Shown here: piece by piece, positions 25,623 to 34,984 of the stretch
How positions within the stretch are numbered: position 1 is the stretch's first letter
Layout: each line of letters starts with the position of its first letter
DNA from: Paracyclopina nana
Taxonomy: Eukaryota; Arthropoda; Copepoda; Cyclopoida; Cyclopettidae
Direction: 5' to 3'
NCBI GenBank assembly: GCA_019096065.1
Contig: JAGUCH010000003.1
Coordinates: 4,216,001 to 4,280,000, forward strand
DNA: 64,000 nucleotides
The notes under the pieces: model-generated
Told to the model about the DNA's origin: nothing
The model's database searches: none
Seen by the model: only the letters and a program-made list of their open reading frames with translations
Program-made: the position numbers and the translations under genes

Positions 25623-25690
25623 TCCAAGATTTGAACCTCCTCCAGTTGGATCAGCATTCCAATACTCTTGCCACTGAGCTATGGTGACAC
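25623..25690 (-). repeat. tRNA-like sequence (tRNA pseudogene or SINE head)
   Basis: On the - strand an A-box-like TAGCTCAGTGGCAAGAG is followed by a 5-bp anticodon stem TTGGA/TCCAA and a B-box-like GGTTCAAATCT. The loop would place GCT at the anticodon. The acceptor ends do not pair and the T stem is imperfect, so it is probably not a working tRNA. It is most simply a tRNA-derived SINE head or tRNA relic. Confidence 0.55.
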
Positions 25691-25760
25691 CATGAAAAAT
25701 GCATGCTATGTATAGGACTAAAACATAATTTAAGTCAGATAAAGAAACCAAAAAAATTGA

Positions 25761-25832
25761 GGAATGACTGGGGTTTGAACCCTAGACTGCGGAATCAAGA
25801 GCCAAGCCCTCTAACCACTATGCCATAGGTGC
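25761..25832 (-). repeat. Second tRNA-like sequence
   Basis: A 72-nt - strand segment with A-box-like TGGCATAGTGGTTAGAGG and a perfect B-box GGTTCAAACCC. It has tRNA length, but the acceptor and anticodon stems do not pair. It probably descends from a tRNA and may act as an internal RNA polymerase III promoter. It lies about 70 bp from a similar relic, inside the same inverted-repeat element. Confidence 0.55.
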
Positions 25833-26010
25833 AATTCACATGAAATGCAATTTAAAAGTCTATTTTATTGCTCTCAAACCACTGGATGCTAGCTGATGAG
25901 AGCCAGTGATACATAGCATAAAAACCGAGCAGCATTTTCTAGGGCACGGGGCAGCCCGGTAACTTCATTAAAACACTCGAAAATCGTATTACAGTATATA
26001 AAATTGTATA

Positions 26011-26193
26011 TTTTGAGCTGGGGCACGTAAAATTGGGTCATTAAATAGCTGACCTCGGATTTTAAAATGGAAAAACACTCGTACAATTACAGCCCTCGCA
26101 GGCTCGGGCTAGTAAAGCTGTACTCGAGTTTTCCCATTTTAAAATCCTCGCTCAGCTATTTAATGACCCTACTTTACGTGCCCCAGCTCAAAA
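26011..26193. repeat. Near-perfect hairpin (foldback element)
   Basis: Two arms of about 84 bp are inverse complements with few mismatches. The left begins TTTTGAGCTGGGGCACGTAA and the right ends TTACGTGCCCCAGCTCAAAA. A short C/G-rich centre (AGCCCTCGCAGGCTCGGGCT) also pairs with itself. It could be a foldback MITE, or a hairpin RNA locus if transcribed. The sequence does not show which. Confidence 0.8.
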
Positions 26194-27288
26194 TAAATAA
26201 CTAAATAATTGCTCTTGCTGATTTTATTTTTCAAAGAGTAAACATATGATATTCATAGCTCTGTACTTTAATAATAATACAAAGGCTTGCCGCAGATGCA
26301 AGACCTGGATCCAATAATAATTTGGATTGCCACGAGTCATATAATTTTTCTAGTAGGAAAAAGAATATTTATTTTTGTTTGCCTTTACAATATATGAGAC
26401 AGTAAGAGTGCTTGAACACATTCCAGTAGAGATAAGGCCTGATTTATTGGCATTTGAGCAAAACAGCTTTCACTTTATTTTGGGGTCGTGGAACTTTCTG
26501 CTATGTCAGCCATAAAGGAAACTTTTCTATTTAGGGCACTAGGCAATTATTTTATAAGTGGGTGCAAACTTCTTTTAACCATGGCTGAAAAGAATGATTT
26601 CATTTTTGGCCTTATGTATGTTGGAATAATGAATGACTAAAACAGCAATTTCCCTTATTTCAGCGAGATGAAAATTTGACTTGCTTCCTTTGTATGGCAA
26701 CATGCAAGAAAAATTTTTGAAGGACCTTTTCCCACAGAAGGTGATCACTGAATAATTACGTTGCGGTCAGGATCTCTCTGACCTTAATGAGAGTAACAAA
26801 GATTCCTGCTAGAGAAAATTAGCACTTCTGGCATTTTTACTTCATCACTTAACTGAATGAAGTAGATGGTTGGATTGCGACTAGAAAAGTCAAGTAGAGA
26901 TTTTCCTATCGTTATTTTTTAAAATTCTTACAAGGCTGAGTGGTTCTGTGACTGGAAAATGCAATGTTCCATTTATCATCGTAAAATATTTACTGCGTAA
27001 ATAAATCATGAAAAAGCTATGGCATTTCTAAACTTTTTGAACACTTTCCTAAGAGACTCATGATTTTCAAAGCTTCCTCCTTGATTTGATTTTTTTCATG
27101 TGCTATGAAGTGAAGAGAAGCGTGTTCAGTGTCCGTAGGTAATTTCCTAAAGAGCTCTTAATTTAGGCAACTCTCAAACAACCACGAAAATACTACATCA
27201 CTTCTTCATGCTGCTGTTAATATTTATTCAAGAATTCAGCCCTTCACCAAACTAATTGCCCATGATTGATTTTTTATCCTTATTCCCA
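26194..27288. other. Intergenic, no supported gene
   Basis: A/T-rich DNA downstream of the metalloprotease gene. It presumably contains that gene's 3' UTR near 27289. No coding frame or clear repeat is seen. Confidence 0.5.
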
Positions 27289-29624
27289 TCATTTGTGCGT
27301 AAGCTCAGGGTAAAAAGGATCCTTGCATTGGCAAACCTGAAGAGTAAAAAAGTTAGGCTATCTGTTGTGAAGGTATGTGAAAGCAATTACATTGCAGAAA
27401 GATGCCCATCCAGAAGTCTTCTTTTCGCAGCAATCTCCTCCATCATACGCACAGGCTTCATTGTTCATGAAGTCATCACAATACCTGTCTCCCCACCAGC
27501 TTTTGATCAAAGAGGGGCAGGATTGCTTACACTGGCAAACCTATTGCATTGAAATTCGAATTAAACCCCCAGCTATGGAAACCAACGCTACATACAGTGC
27601 AGAAGTATTTCCAGGAGCTCTTCTTGCTGAAGCAGCAATCTCCACCATCAAATCCACATTCTGGGGTGTTCATGAAGTCATCACACCAGCCATCGCCCCA
27701 CCAACTTTTGATAAGACCCGGACAAGTGATGGGCGCCTTAGTTGTGGTGGTTGTGGTGGTCGTGGACTCTTTGCATTGACATTGCTATAGAATTAATCCT
27801 ATGCTGAATGCTATGAACGAAGCTTTAAATAAAAACAGTTGATTACGCTGCAGAAAATATTCCAATTCTGGTTGTTGTGTGGTGGGCAGCAATCACCTCC
27901 GTCGAAGCCACATTCAGGGGTATTTTGGAAGTCATCACAATAGTTGTCACCCCACCAACTTTGGACTTTGTTTGGACAGCTTCCAGTTGTTGTTGCATTG
28001 GTGACCGTTGCAGTGGTTGTAGAATTTGCTGCTGTAGTAGTTGTTGTTGTTGTTGTTGTTGTAGTAGTAGTAGTAGTAGTAGTTGTTGTTGTAGTAGTAG
28101 TAGTTGTTGTTGTTGTTGTAGTAGTTGTTGTTGTCGTTGTGGCAACATCTCCACAAACAGTTGGATCGTCTAAAAATTAGAAAAAATCTACTTTTTTGTG
28201 CGTCCTCGAAGTATCTTTAACCAAATATGTACATACTTGTGGCACACCATGAAATGGATGAATAAGTCGCTGCGTACGTCAACACTTGGTTGTAATGTTC
28301 CAAAAAATCACTTGCACTGCATGTTGACCACTTGTCGGGTGGACTACCATAACTCATTATTCCAGTACCATCACAGCCTGTGCCGCTATGCTTAGAATCA
28401 AAATCATGGTACATCCCTAGATTATGGCCAATCTCGTGGGCAGCCACCTTTGATTTGAATAGGATACTGAAGCACATTTGCATTGCGCATAATTTGCTTT
28501 ACTCACGCGCGCAGTCCCAATGACTGTGTTCCTCAACTCATTGATGCTGCAAGAATAGGACTTCCAGATGCAGATCGTGCCAACCCATCCTAGTCCAACT
28601 GTGCCATAGTATTCCGGATCTTTGCAAAGGTACACAAATATGTCAGCATTCGAAGGGCTGGCTGCAGTGACGCTATTGATGTCGCCCACTGAGAGTGAAA
28701 TATTGTCGGCTTTCCAGGTTTTTCCACTATGATAGGTAACATCATCTACCCTCTTACAAGAGCATTAATTTCTGTTAAAAGTTTCAAAGGTAGACGAATT
28801 TTACTTGTAGGCCAATTTTAGTGCCCAAAGACGAGTCACAGTAGAAAGTTTGCATGTGCACCATCATAGCATCAACGTAGGTGGTGATTGAAGCTGAATT
28901 TCCGCTGAATTCAGCATTGAAAGTATCATCATAGCCAAACTGAAGATTGTATTTTTTATGTAGTACATGGACAAAATAAAAATAGGCACGATTACCTTAA
29001 CTTCCATCACTCCTTGTGGAATACTAGTTGCTCTGCTTGCAGGGATTTTTGCAGAAGAACTAGATAAATCAATTGGTACTGTAAGGTAATCCTCCTCCAA
29101 AGTGATCCCTTCAGTTCTTGCCAGTCCACTCTACGGATTGTAGTTTACCTTGCTAGATGTTTCATAACATCATTAACCAAATACCTTGAATTCGTCTTCA
29201 ATCATAAAGACATCTCCGGATGTTGTCAAAACGTATCCACTGGAGCCTTCGCTGTGCTCGCTGTTGATGGTGAAGTACATGTCCTCAGAGCCATAGCATC
29301 CTGAAACTCCCACACAAGCAGAGGGCTCATTTTTGAGATGCCCAAAAAGGTTGCAAGTGATGCCTCTCTCCTGTTTTGCCTTTGCTGTTGGGTAAAAGTA
29401 GTCAAGGACTAGAGAGTCAGCATGTCCATCGGGGAAGACAATGTCAATGTCCGGAATCAAAGACCTACTCGACTCTCTCACAGTGATCTGGAGCTTGCCT
29501 AAAGATGCATTAATTCAGAAAATTATCAGAGATGCTTTTATTTTTGAGAATATAGATGTAGCATACTAGGCTGATTTGGCATGGCCGAGGCCAAGGAAAT
29601 GCAAAGCAGCGCTAGGGCAATCAT
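27289..29624 (-). CDS. Secreted zinc metalloprotease with three Lin-12/Notch repeats
   Basis: Ten exons: 29567-29624, 29185-29498, 28996-29130, 28805-28939, 28507-28752, 28237-28447, 27847-28169, 27596-27784, 27391-27540 and 27289-27336. They join in frame to 602 residues. A signal peptide (MIALALLCISLASA) is followed by a prodomain-like region and a metzincin catalytic domain: zinc site HEIGHNLGMYHD and downstream Met-turn GIMSYG, as in M12B/ADAM-type enzymes. A poly-Thr mucin-like linker from a trinucleotide repeat follows. Then come three Lin-12/Notch-type modules of the pattern SWWGDxxCDDFxNxxxCxxDGGDCC, joined by short VCQCK-type links; the third has AYDGGDCC. There is no transmembrane segment, so the product is probably an extracellular protease. 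No disintegrin domain is seen. LNR expansion with proteases is known in the copepod Oithona nana. Confidence 0.88.
28030..28140. repeat. Coding (GTT/GTA)n repeat, poly-Thr linker
   Basis: About 110 bp of GTT and GTA triplets on the + strand, read as ACA/ACT/ACC-type Thr codons on the - strand within exon 7 of the metalloprotease gene. It encodes an O-glycosylation-prone linker between the catalytic domain and the first LNR. Length polymorphism is likely. Confidence 0.9.
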
Positions 29625-30305
29625 CTTGGTGATTTAGCTCTGACTGAACCTTGCTCCTGTTGATCAGCCAATTTATATCCAATATTTCGCAAGTGTGAAA
29701 AACACTCTCATCTCTTTTAAAAGCTTTTTTTGCTGACATTAATTTTGTATGAAGGTAGCCTAATGGAGCTTGAAAGCTGCAGAAAATTGATCTCGAGACT
29801 GGTTAATCCCCAACAGATATCATTTTCGGCAGTTCACAAAATCGTGATTCAAATTCTATCACAATGTTTAATGATAATTGCAGAAAACGGCCATCACCAC
29901 CAAACGAATGAAAATTGCCTTCAGGTGTTAGAGAAGAATTTCTGCGATGAAGGTGCTAATTTAGCGAGTGAGTTTAGAAAGCTTTTTTAAATGACATGAT
30001 GCTTTTAGCGACTCTCAAAGGGAGTTTTTTTGCACACTTTCTGTATAACAATTATCCTTCTCTGTCTCTCACCTTTTTCGAAACTTCATATCAAGCTTTA
30101 CATCATCGAACAAATGACAAAAAGAGTTCATGGAACAAAGAATATAAGGAATGCATTTCATTTACTTCCAATGATGCTTTTCTTTCGACTATAGAATAAC
30201 TAAAAAGTAAGCAAGAGTAAACGGCGGAGTGAAGGTTGATGATGACAACTTATTATAAATGATATAGGAGCATATTAATTTGCTTTTCTTCTGCATGAAT
30301 GAGAT
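29625..30305. other. Intergenic: metalloprotease promoter and SNX3 3' UTR
   Basis: About 680 bp. A TATA-like TTTATATCC on the - strand near 29675 lies about 50 bp upstream of the metalloprotease start codon, at a plausible distance. Open frames at 29730-29990 and 29996-30199 (+) show no domain. Confidence 0.45.
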
Positions 30306-31212
30306 TCACGTGTTACGAATCTTTCCAGGGACGTAATTGCGGTCAATGTTGGGCTCTTGCAGAAACATGTGTAGACATTTTTCGTTTTGAGCCAATGGGT
30401 GTCCAGCAATCCTTCAAAGAAAACAATACAGATTAAAAGTGGCTTCTTTTACATAGTTATTGCTGTTACTTGTTGATGAAGCTCTCCAGGCCAGATCGCC
30501 TTTCTTCAATGAAGCCCTCTTCATAAATGCCATCATCTGAGCGAAATGGAAGCTGCCTTTTCAAGGCTTTGCTTGGCAAGGGCGGAACCACAATTTTGCT
30601 GTCTCTCTCTAGCTCATTTCTGAGCCACTCGAAATCGCTGAACCTTCTGCGAACGCTCGACTCTTTCACCCGAAACACTGGCAAATTTGTCTGCAATCAA
30701 AATCAACCATACAATTTTGGAGCCAAGTCGTGCCTTTCAGTTTACAGAACTCATTACAAAGTTCACAAATTACAAGTATTGCAACTAAGATAATCATCGA
30801 AAAGAGCATCAAGCTTGGCAAAACACATCAATATAACCAGACGATGATCTTCCTCTAGTGGTTAACAGGAATTAACGCATAAAAGTCAATATAAATTCAT
30901 GTCGATTAAAAGATTAAACATACGTTAAGTAAGCTTAAAAAGAGATGGGAAATGGAAAGATTGATCTAGCTAACTAAGAAAGAATAATCTCATAAGAGCC
31001 TGAATTGTAATGAGATACCGAATGGTGACAGGTAAACAAAATGAGCTCAGTACCTTCATGCGGACTTCATAGTCTGTGTAGCGCTTATTGCCAATGCCGT
31101 GAGTGATTGGGTTGATCACGTCAATCTCGAGAAAGTTGGCCGGGGCTGCATAAGCGTCGTCCAACGTCTGCTTCTTGCTTATGAGCCGCTTCGTAGCGTC
31201 CTCGCTTGCCAT
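30306..31212 (-). CDS. SNX3: Sorting nexin 3
   Basis: An endosomal PX-domain protein that binds PI3P and works with retromer, for example in Wntless recycling. Exons 31054-31212, 30470-30690 and 30306-30411 join in frame to 161 residues (162 in human). Visible family sequence: NFLEIDVINPITHG, YTDYEVRMKTNLPVF, the PX core RRRFSDFEWLRNELERDSKI, the PPLP motif as VVPPLPSKALKRQLPF, then FIEERRSGLESFINKIAGHP and the C-terminal NYVPGKIRNT. Residues for PI3P binding (RRRFSDF and the Lys/Arg after PPLP) are present. Both introns fall at codon positions that restore the family sequence. Confidence 0.97.
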
Positions 31213-31603
31213 GCTTGACTCAATTATAACCCAACAACCTTCAAAAGTCTAACCAGGCTTGAATATCAGCCTAATGTTAACAAAAATTCTCCCCAGACTC
31301 AAAAAGACTTAAGAGACTTGAGAGGCTTCAGCTGACAGAAAAATTTCCTCTTTTGAAGACGCATCGAAAAGAGTCAAGCCAGAATATATAATGACTCATT
31401 TTCGTAATTTAATTTCAGAAGTCAAATTTTTTCAGTCTTGAGTACTCGTGATGGTTTTTGTCGATATTGCATGCTTAACTTAATTAATGAAAGACTAAAG
31501 ATAATTGAAACACATCTAATTAAAAAGTTCATAGAGCCTTAGAAAAGTTCAAGCAGGTTTTTATAGTAAACACCCATTTACACCGAAAAAAGTTATTTTT
31601 TTA

Positions 31604-31889
31604 CCTGTGCTGTGATGAGGAGATGACTTGATGATAATCGATATTCGACACTTGCAATTAGTTCAACTTTATTATAAGAGAGAGCGGCAATCATGCAACG
31701 CACATTGCTGAGCAGATTGCAAAGGTCGAAACTCTGGTCGAAGTCATAGGTGGCGCAATTTTTAGGAAATCTGTCACTCCACCTCGCCAAGTAAATAAGT
31801 TCGACCTTCGCAAATTTTGGAGGGCTCGCATTGATCTCAGCTACCCAAGATTGCCGCTCTCTCTTATAATACAGTTGAACTACTTGCAA
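31604..31889 (-). CDS. Uncertain coding segment between SNX3 and GABPA
   Basis: An open frame of about 95 codons with fairly ordinary protein composition (RERQSWVAEI, KVELIYLARWSDRF, YDFDQSFDLCNLLSNVR). It ends in a good donor (CAG/GTAAAA at 31603). A possible last exon after ...AACATTAG near 31275 would add about ten residues. Upstream the frame stays open to about 31990 but without an ATG. A different frame has an ATG at 32088. I cannot assemble a consistent gene or recognise a family. Confidence 0.3.
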
Positions 31890-32169
31890 TACTGACCTGA
31901 CAATGCTTGTAATACTCGAGCTTGATGTATAGTGAACATAGAGCCATTGTCTTGGTTTTTGATGAGTTGAGGTTTTGCTGACGTATTTTTAAATGGTTGC
32001 GAGGAAGATTGGGAAAGAGTGTCGAAAAGCGCTTCTTGTACATACTTTTTTCCTTGATTAGCTCGTTAGGAAATAGAATGATTTTCATCTGTTATCAAAT
32101 ATTTAAGCATGTATGAAGAATATTTAACACGGATGTAGCCTAAATTTTTGGTGGGTTTATTGATGGTAG

Positions 32170-33810
32170 TTACATTCCATTATAAATCTGAATGCTTCCA
32201 TACGCCTTTTGCTCAGCTTCTATGACCAACCGGTTCAGTTCACTGGGAGTGTACCCGATGAGCTGCTTGAGGTTACATACAAACTTGTAGACAAACCGCT
32301 TGCCATGGACCTTGCAAATCATGTCTCCATCGTAGTAATACCTGAGTGCTCTGCTCAACTTTTCATAGTTCATATTGGGCTTGTTTTTCCGGGTGCCCCA
32401 AAGTTGCGCAACAGTCTCCGGATTCTCCAGCTTGAACTCACCTTCATCGCCAATCCAATGGATGACATCTCTGTGGTTTTTGTCTGTGAGTAGCTCTAAC
32501 AGAAATTGCCAAAGTTGAACTTGGCCATTGTTGCCAGTCCTGTTGCCAGGGGCTGACTCGGACATGACAGAAAACTTGGCTGATCCCAACACAGTCGGTG
32601 CTTTCTTCAGCGTTTTCCTTTCAGAGATAGAGCTGTTCATTTTCACTGAGGACACTACAACTTGAGGCTGCTTTGCTTCCACCTTTTGCACCACAGCCAC
32701 AAACTTACACTTTTTCAGCAGTTCCAAATGAGTCCAAAGGATGTCACCAGGATCGGTGAAGATTTTCGACTTGAACTCATCGTGCGTCATCGAACAAAGG
32801 TCTTGTCCATCCATCATGTCCCAATTGCTGGCGTTGATCACAGACTCTGGAAAGGCGTTTTGGGCCCAATTTAACCAATGAGCCACATGCAATCGTTCCC
32901 ACTTGAGAGGATCTCGTGGGAAACTCAGTCGATTTTGCTCCTCTCTGTATTCTGTTGAAACCACCCACCTAGTGGCCCCTTTGTCTTCACTTTCGGCTAC
33001 TTTTCTGTGCACTTTAAATGGCGGAGTATCCGCAGCACTTTCAGCTTTCACTTTGGGCGTTTTTTCCTCCTCCTCAATGCTGTCTTCGGGCTTCAGTACG
33101 TCAACTATGTTGATTTTACCCTCCGATATTTCCATCTTGATTTGGACCAAACCTTCGCCTTGGACACACTGGTCCACCAACGTCATTTCATCTGTCAGCT
33201 TTTGGGAATCTTGCAGCCAAAAGCTGAAGTTTTTCACGCTAAAACCCATCTTCTTGTCCAACTTTTTCTTTAGTGAGCCCAAGGGCTCGCGGATGTCAAT
33301 GAGCTCTGATACGACTTTGACATCGAAATCGTTGTCACCATCCACGTCCACTTCGATATCTTCGTCGTCATCATCGTCATCGTCCTCATCGTCAAAGCTG
33401 TCACTGGAGAGGTCCAGGGAACTTCCAGTCAACCTGAACTGGCCTTCATCAACTACAGGAATGACTTCCTCCTGTGAAAAAAAGGTTCTTAAGTTAGGTC
33501 CTTTCCATGTGCTCACTTTTGGTTTTTAGGTACAAAAAAATGTACCACGCAAGACCGTTTTTGCAAGACCGTTTTCATTGTTTATTTACGTTTTTGTTTA
33601 CTTTTTGCGTACAGGATGTTTACTTATTTGTTTACTTCTTTTGCTACTTGCCAAAGACCAATTTTTTTGTACCATCAAAAACCGTTTTTCAGTTTTATTT
33701 TTTGTATAAGCACATGGAAGGGTCCTTAATGTATGCAGTGCGAAGACTATAAAAATGTTGCTTACCTGTCCGAGCAAGTCGCCTAGCATAAAATCAGAAG
33801 GAATCGACAT
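32170..33810 (-). CDS. GABPA: GA-binding protein alpha (ETS transcription factor)
   Basis: DNA-binding subunit of GABP/NRF-2, a nuclear activator of housekeeping and mitochondrial genes through GGAA sites. Exons 33766-33810 and 32170-33471 join in frame to 448 residues (454 in human). Domains in order: an acidic stretch (residues ~40-60); the ubiquitin-like OST domain ([20 protein letters not shown]); a Pointed/SAM domain ([30 protein letters not shown]); and a C-terminal ETS domain ([51 protein letters not shown]). The two DNA-contacting Arg of the recognition helix (SRALRYYY) are present. The single intron carries a Harbinger-like MITE. The gene is divergent from the mitochondrial gene DLAT, 1.17 kb away. 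Confidence 0.97.
33497..33725. mobile_element. PIF/Harbinger-like MITE in the GABPA intron
   Basis: A 229-bp element with inverted ends GGTCCTTTCCATGTGCT and AGCACATGGAAGGGTCC, flanked by TTA at 33494-33496 and 33726-33728. The TTA duplication and GGNCC-type ends fit PIF/Harbinger. Its ends resemble those of the element at 34194-34583. It makes up most of the 294-bp GABPA intron. Confidence 0.75.
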
Positions 33811-34193
33811 GGTTCACTTTGATTATTCCCTACTTTTTCAATTTTGGTCAATTTCTCTCAATCAAAATATTCCTCACATGTGCTTAGAAAACTTGAAAGC
33901 GCGTTTGTTTACAAAACAGATGTAAATTCTGTACCAAAAATGGGTCGAGCCTATGTTCATAACTCTAGCTTTTATATATCGGTGAATGCATCTTTTTGCA
34001 ACTCATAATATACTTGTATAATATACTTGTATTTCGAGGTCCAGAGTGAAATATTCTTAAATGAAAGCACTATGCGGCTATTGATTATGGAGCATATGGT
34101 GATTCAAAAATATTTTCAAGCCCCAAAATTATTATCAGAATTCTAGAAGTTAGATTTCCATTTAGAATTTACAAGAGCACGGTTTGCAACTTA
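33811..34193. other. GABPA promoter-side intergenic DNA
   Basis: Upstream flank of GABPA (-), ending at the TTA that flanks the second Harbinger-like MITE. A/T-rich, no further gene. Confidence 0.5.
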
Positions 34194-34583
34194 GGGGCTT
34201 TCCATGTGGTGCTTTTTTGACACTAAGTTACCAAAACTCGACACTACAATCAGTGCTAAATTTTCCAAGTTACCGAAATTTGTCACATCACAGCACAGCA
34301 CAACACAACACAAGCCAGATGGACAAAAGCATAAAAGTTTGTTTTTCATGAAGAGTTACCAGACTAAGCAGAAAGTCATATAGCTTAAATTGGTGTTTTT
34401 TGTAAGAAAAAGGGGATAAATGAATTGAGGTATGAAATAAAGTGTGTTTTGGTTGCTTGTTACATGTCCATCTGCCAGTCACTCCTTGACACTGTCACTA
34501 TTGTGCATTGCATAGCACACAGTTACCATTTTTTGACACGATCACTCATTTACTATTTGTTGACACACCACATGGAAAGGCCC
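34194..34583. mobile_element. PIF/Harbinger-like MITE between GABPA and DLAT
   Basis: A 390-bp element with inverted ends GGGGCTTTCCATGTGGTG and CACCACATGGAAAGGCCC, flanked by TTA at 34191-34193 and 34584-34586. Inner TGTTGACAC-type motifs also repeat in inverse orientation. It is related to the MITE at 33497-33725 by its CTTTCCATGTG terminal core. It sits within the shared intergenic region of two divergent genes, so it may affect their promoters. Confidence 0.8.
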
Positions 34584-34984
34584 TTACAAGAATTTGAGAA
34601 AGATTGGACTATCACTGCATTAAAGAGGAGTCGTTAAATAATTTCTGAGCAAATATTTCTGCAACCACTTTTCATTTCGCGATATGTTACATTTTTGTTG
34701 TGAATTGTGATTAATAAGATAGACTCTTCAGGGCCGAGCAATAATATCAAAGGCACATTTGCTAAAAACGTATGAGTTTTCCAAGGATGTTTTGCAAATC
34801 ATTTGTCTCACTCTTAAACGCGTCTAGACATAATTTAGAGTATTGATCCATTAAAATGAAGATTATTCATGAAATTGTGCTGGATTTATTCTATCTTCTA
34901 CAATTTTATGTAGTTCCGGCTTAGATTTCGATATTTCTGACTTCCATCTTGCTTTTGAAAGCAGACTAGCTCAAGTCTGTCAAG

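Larger units (their letters stand above)
25411..26003. mobile_element. Inverted-repeat element containing tRNA-like sequences
   Basis: Inverted repeats of about 30 bp bound this segment. The left arm reads TATATACTGTAATACGATTT and then CCTCGTGTT; the right arm is its inverse, ending CGTATTACAGTATATA. The ends begin with TA-rich sequence, so TA-targeting (Tc1/mariner-like) insertion is possible, but the duplication cannot be separated from the repeat. The interior holds two tRNA-like sequences on the - strand. A strong hairpin follows immediately at 26011. There is no coding capacity. Confidence 0.6.

Noticed and set aside
25761-25832. Functional tRNA gene
   Set aside because: Right length and B-box, but acceptor and anticodon stems do not pair.
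31864-32088. ATG-started frame (74 codons) upstream of the uncertain segment
   Set aside because: It is in a different frame from the better segment at 31604-31889 and no intron of reasonable length links them.
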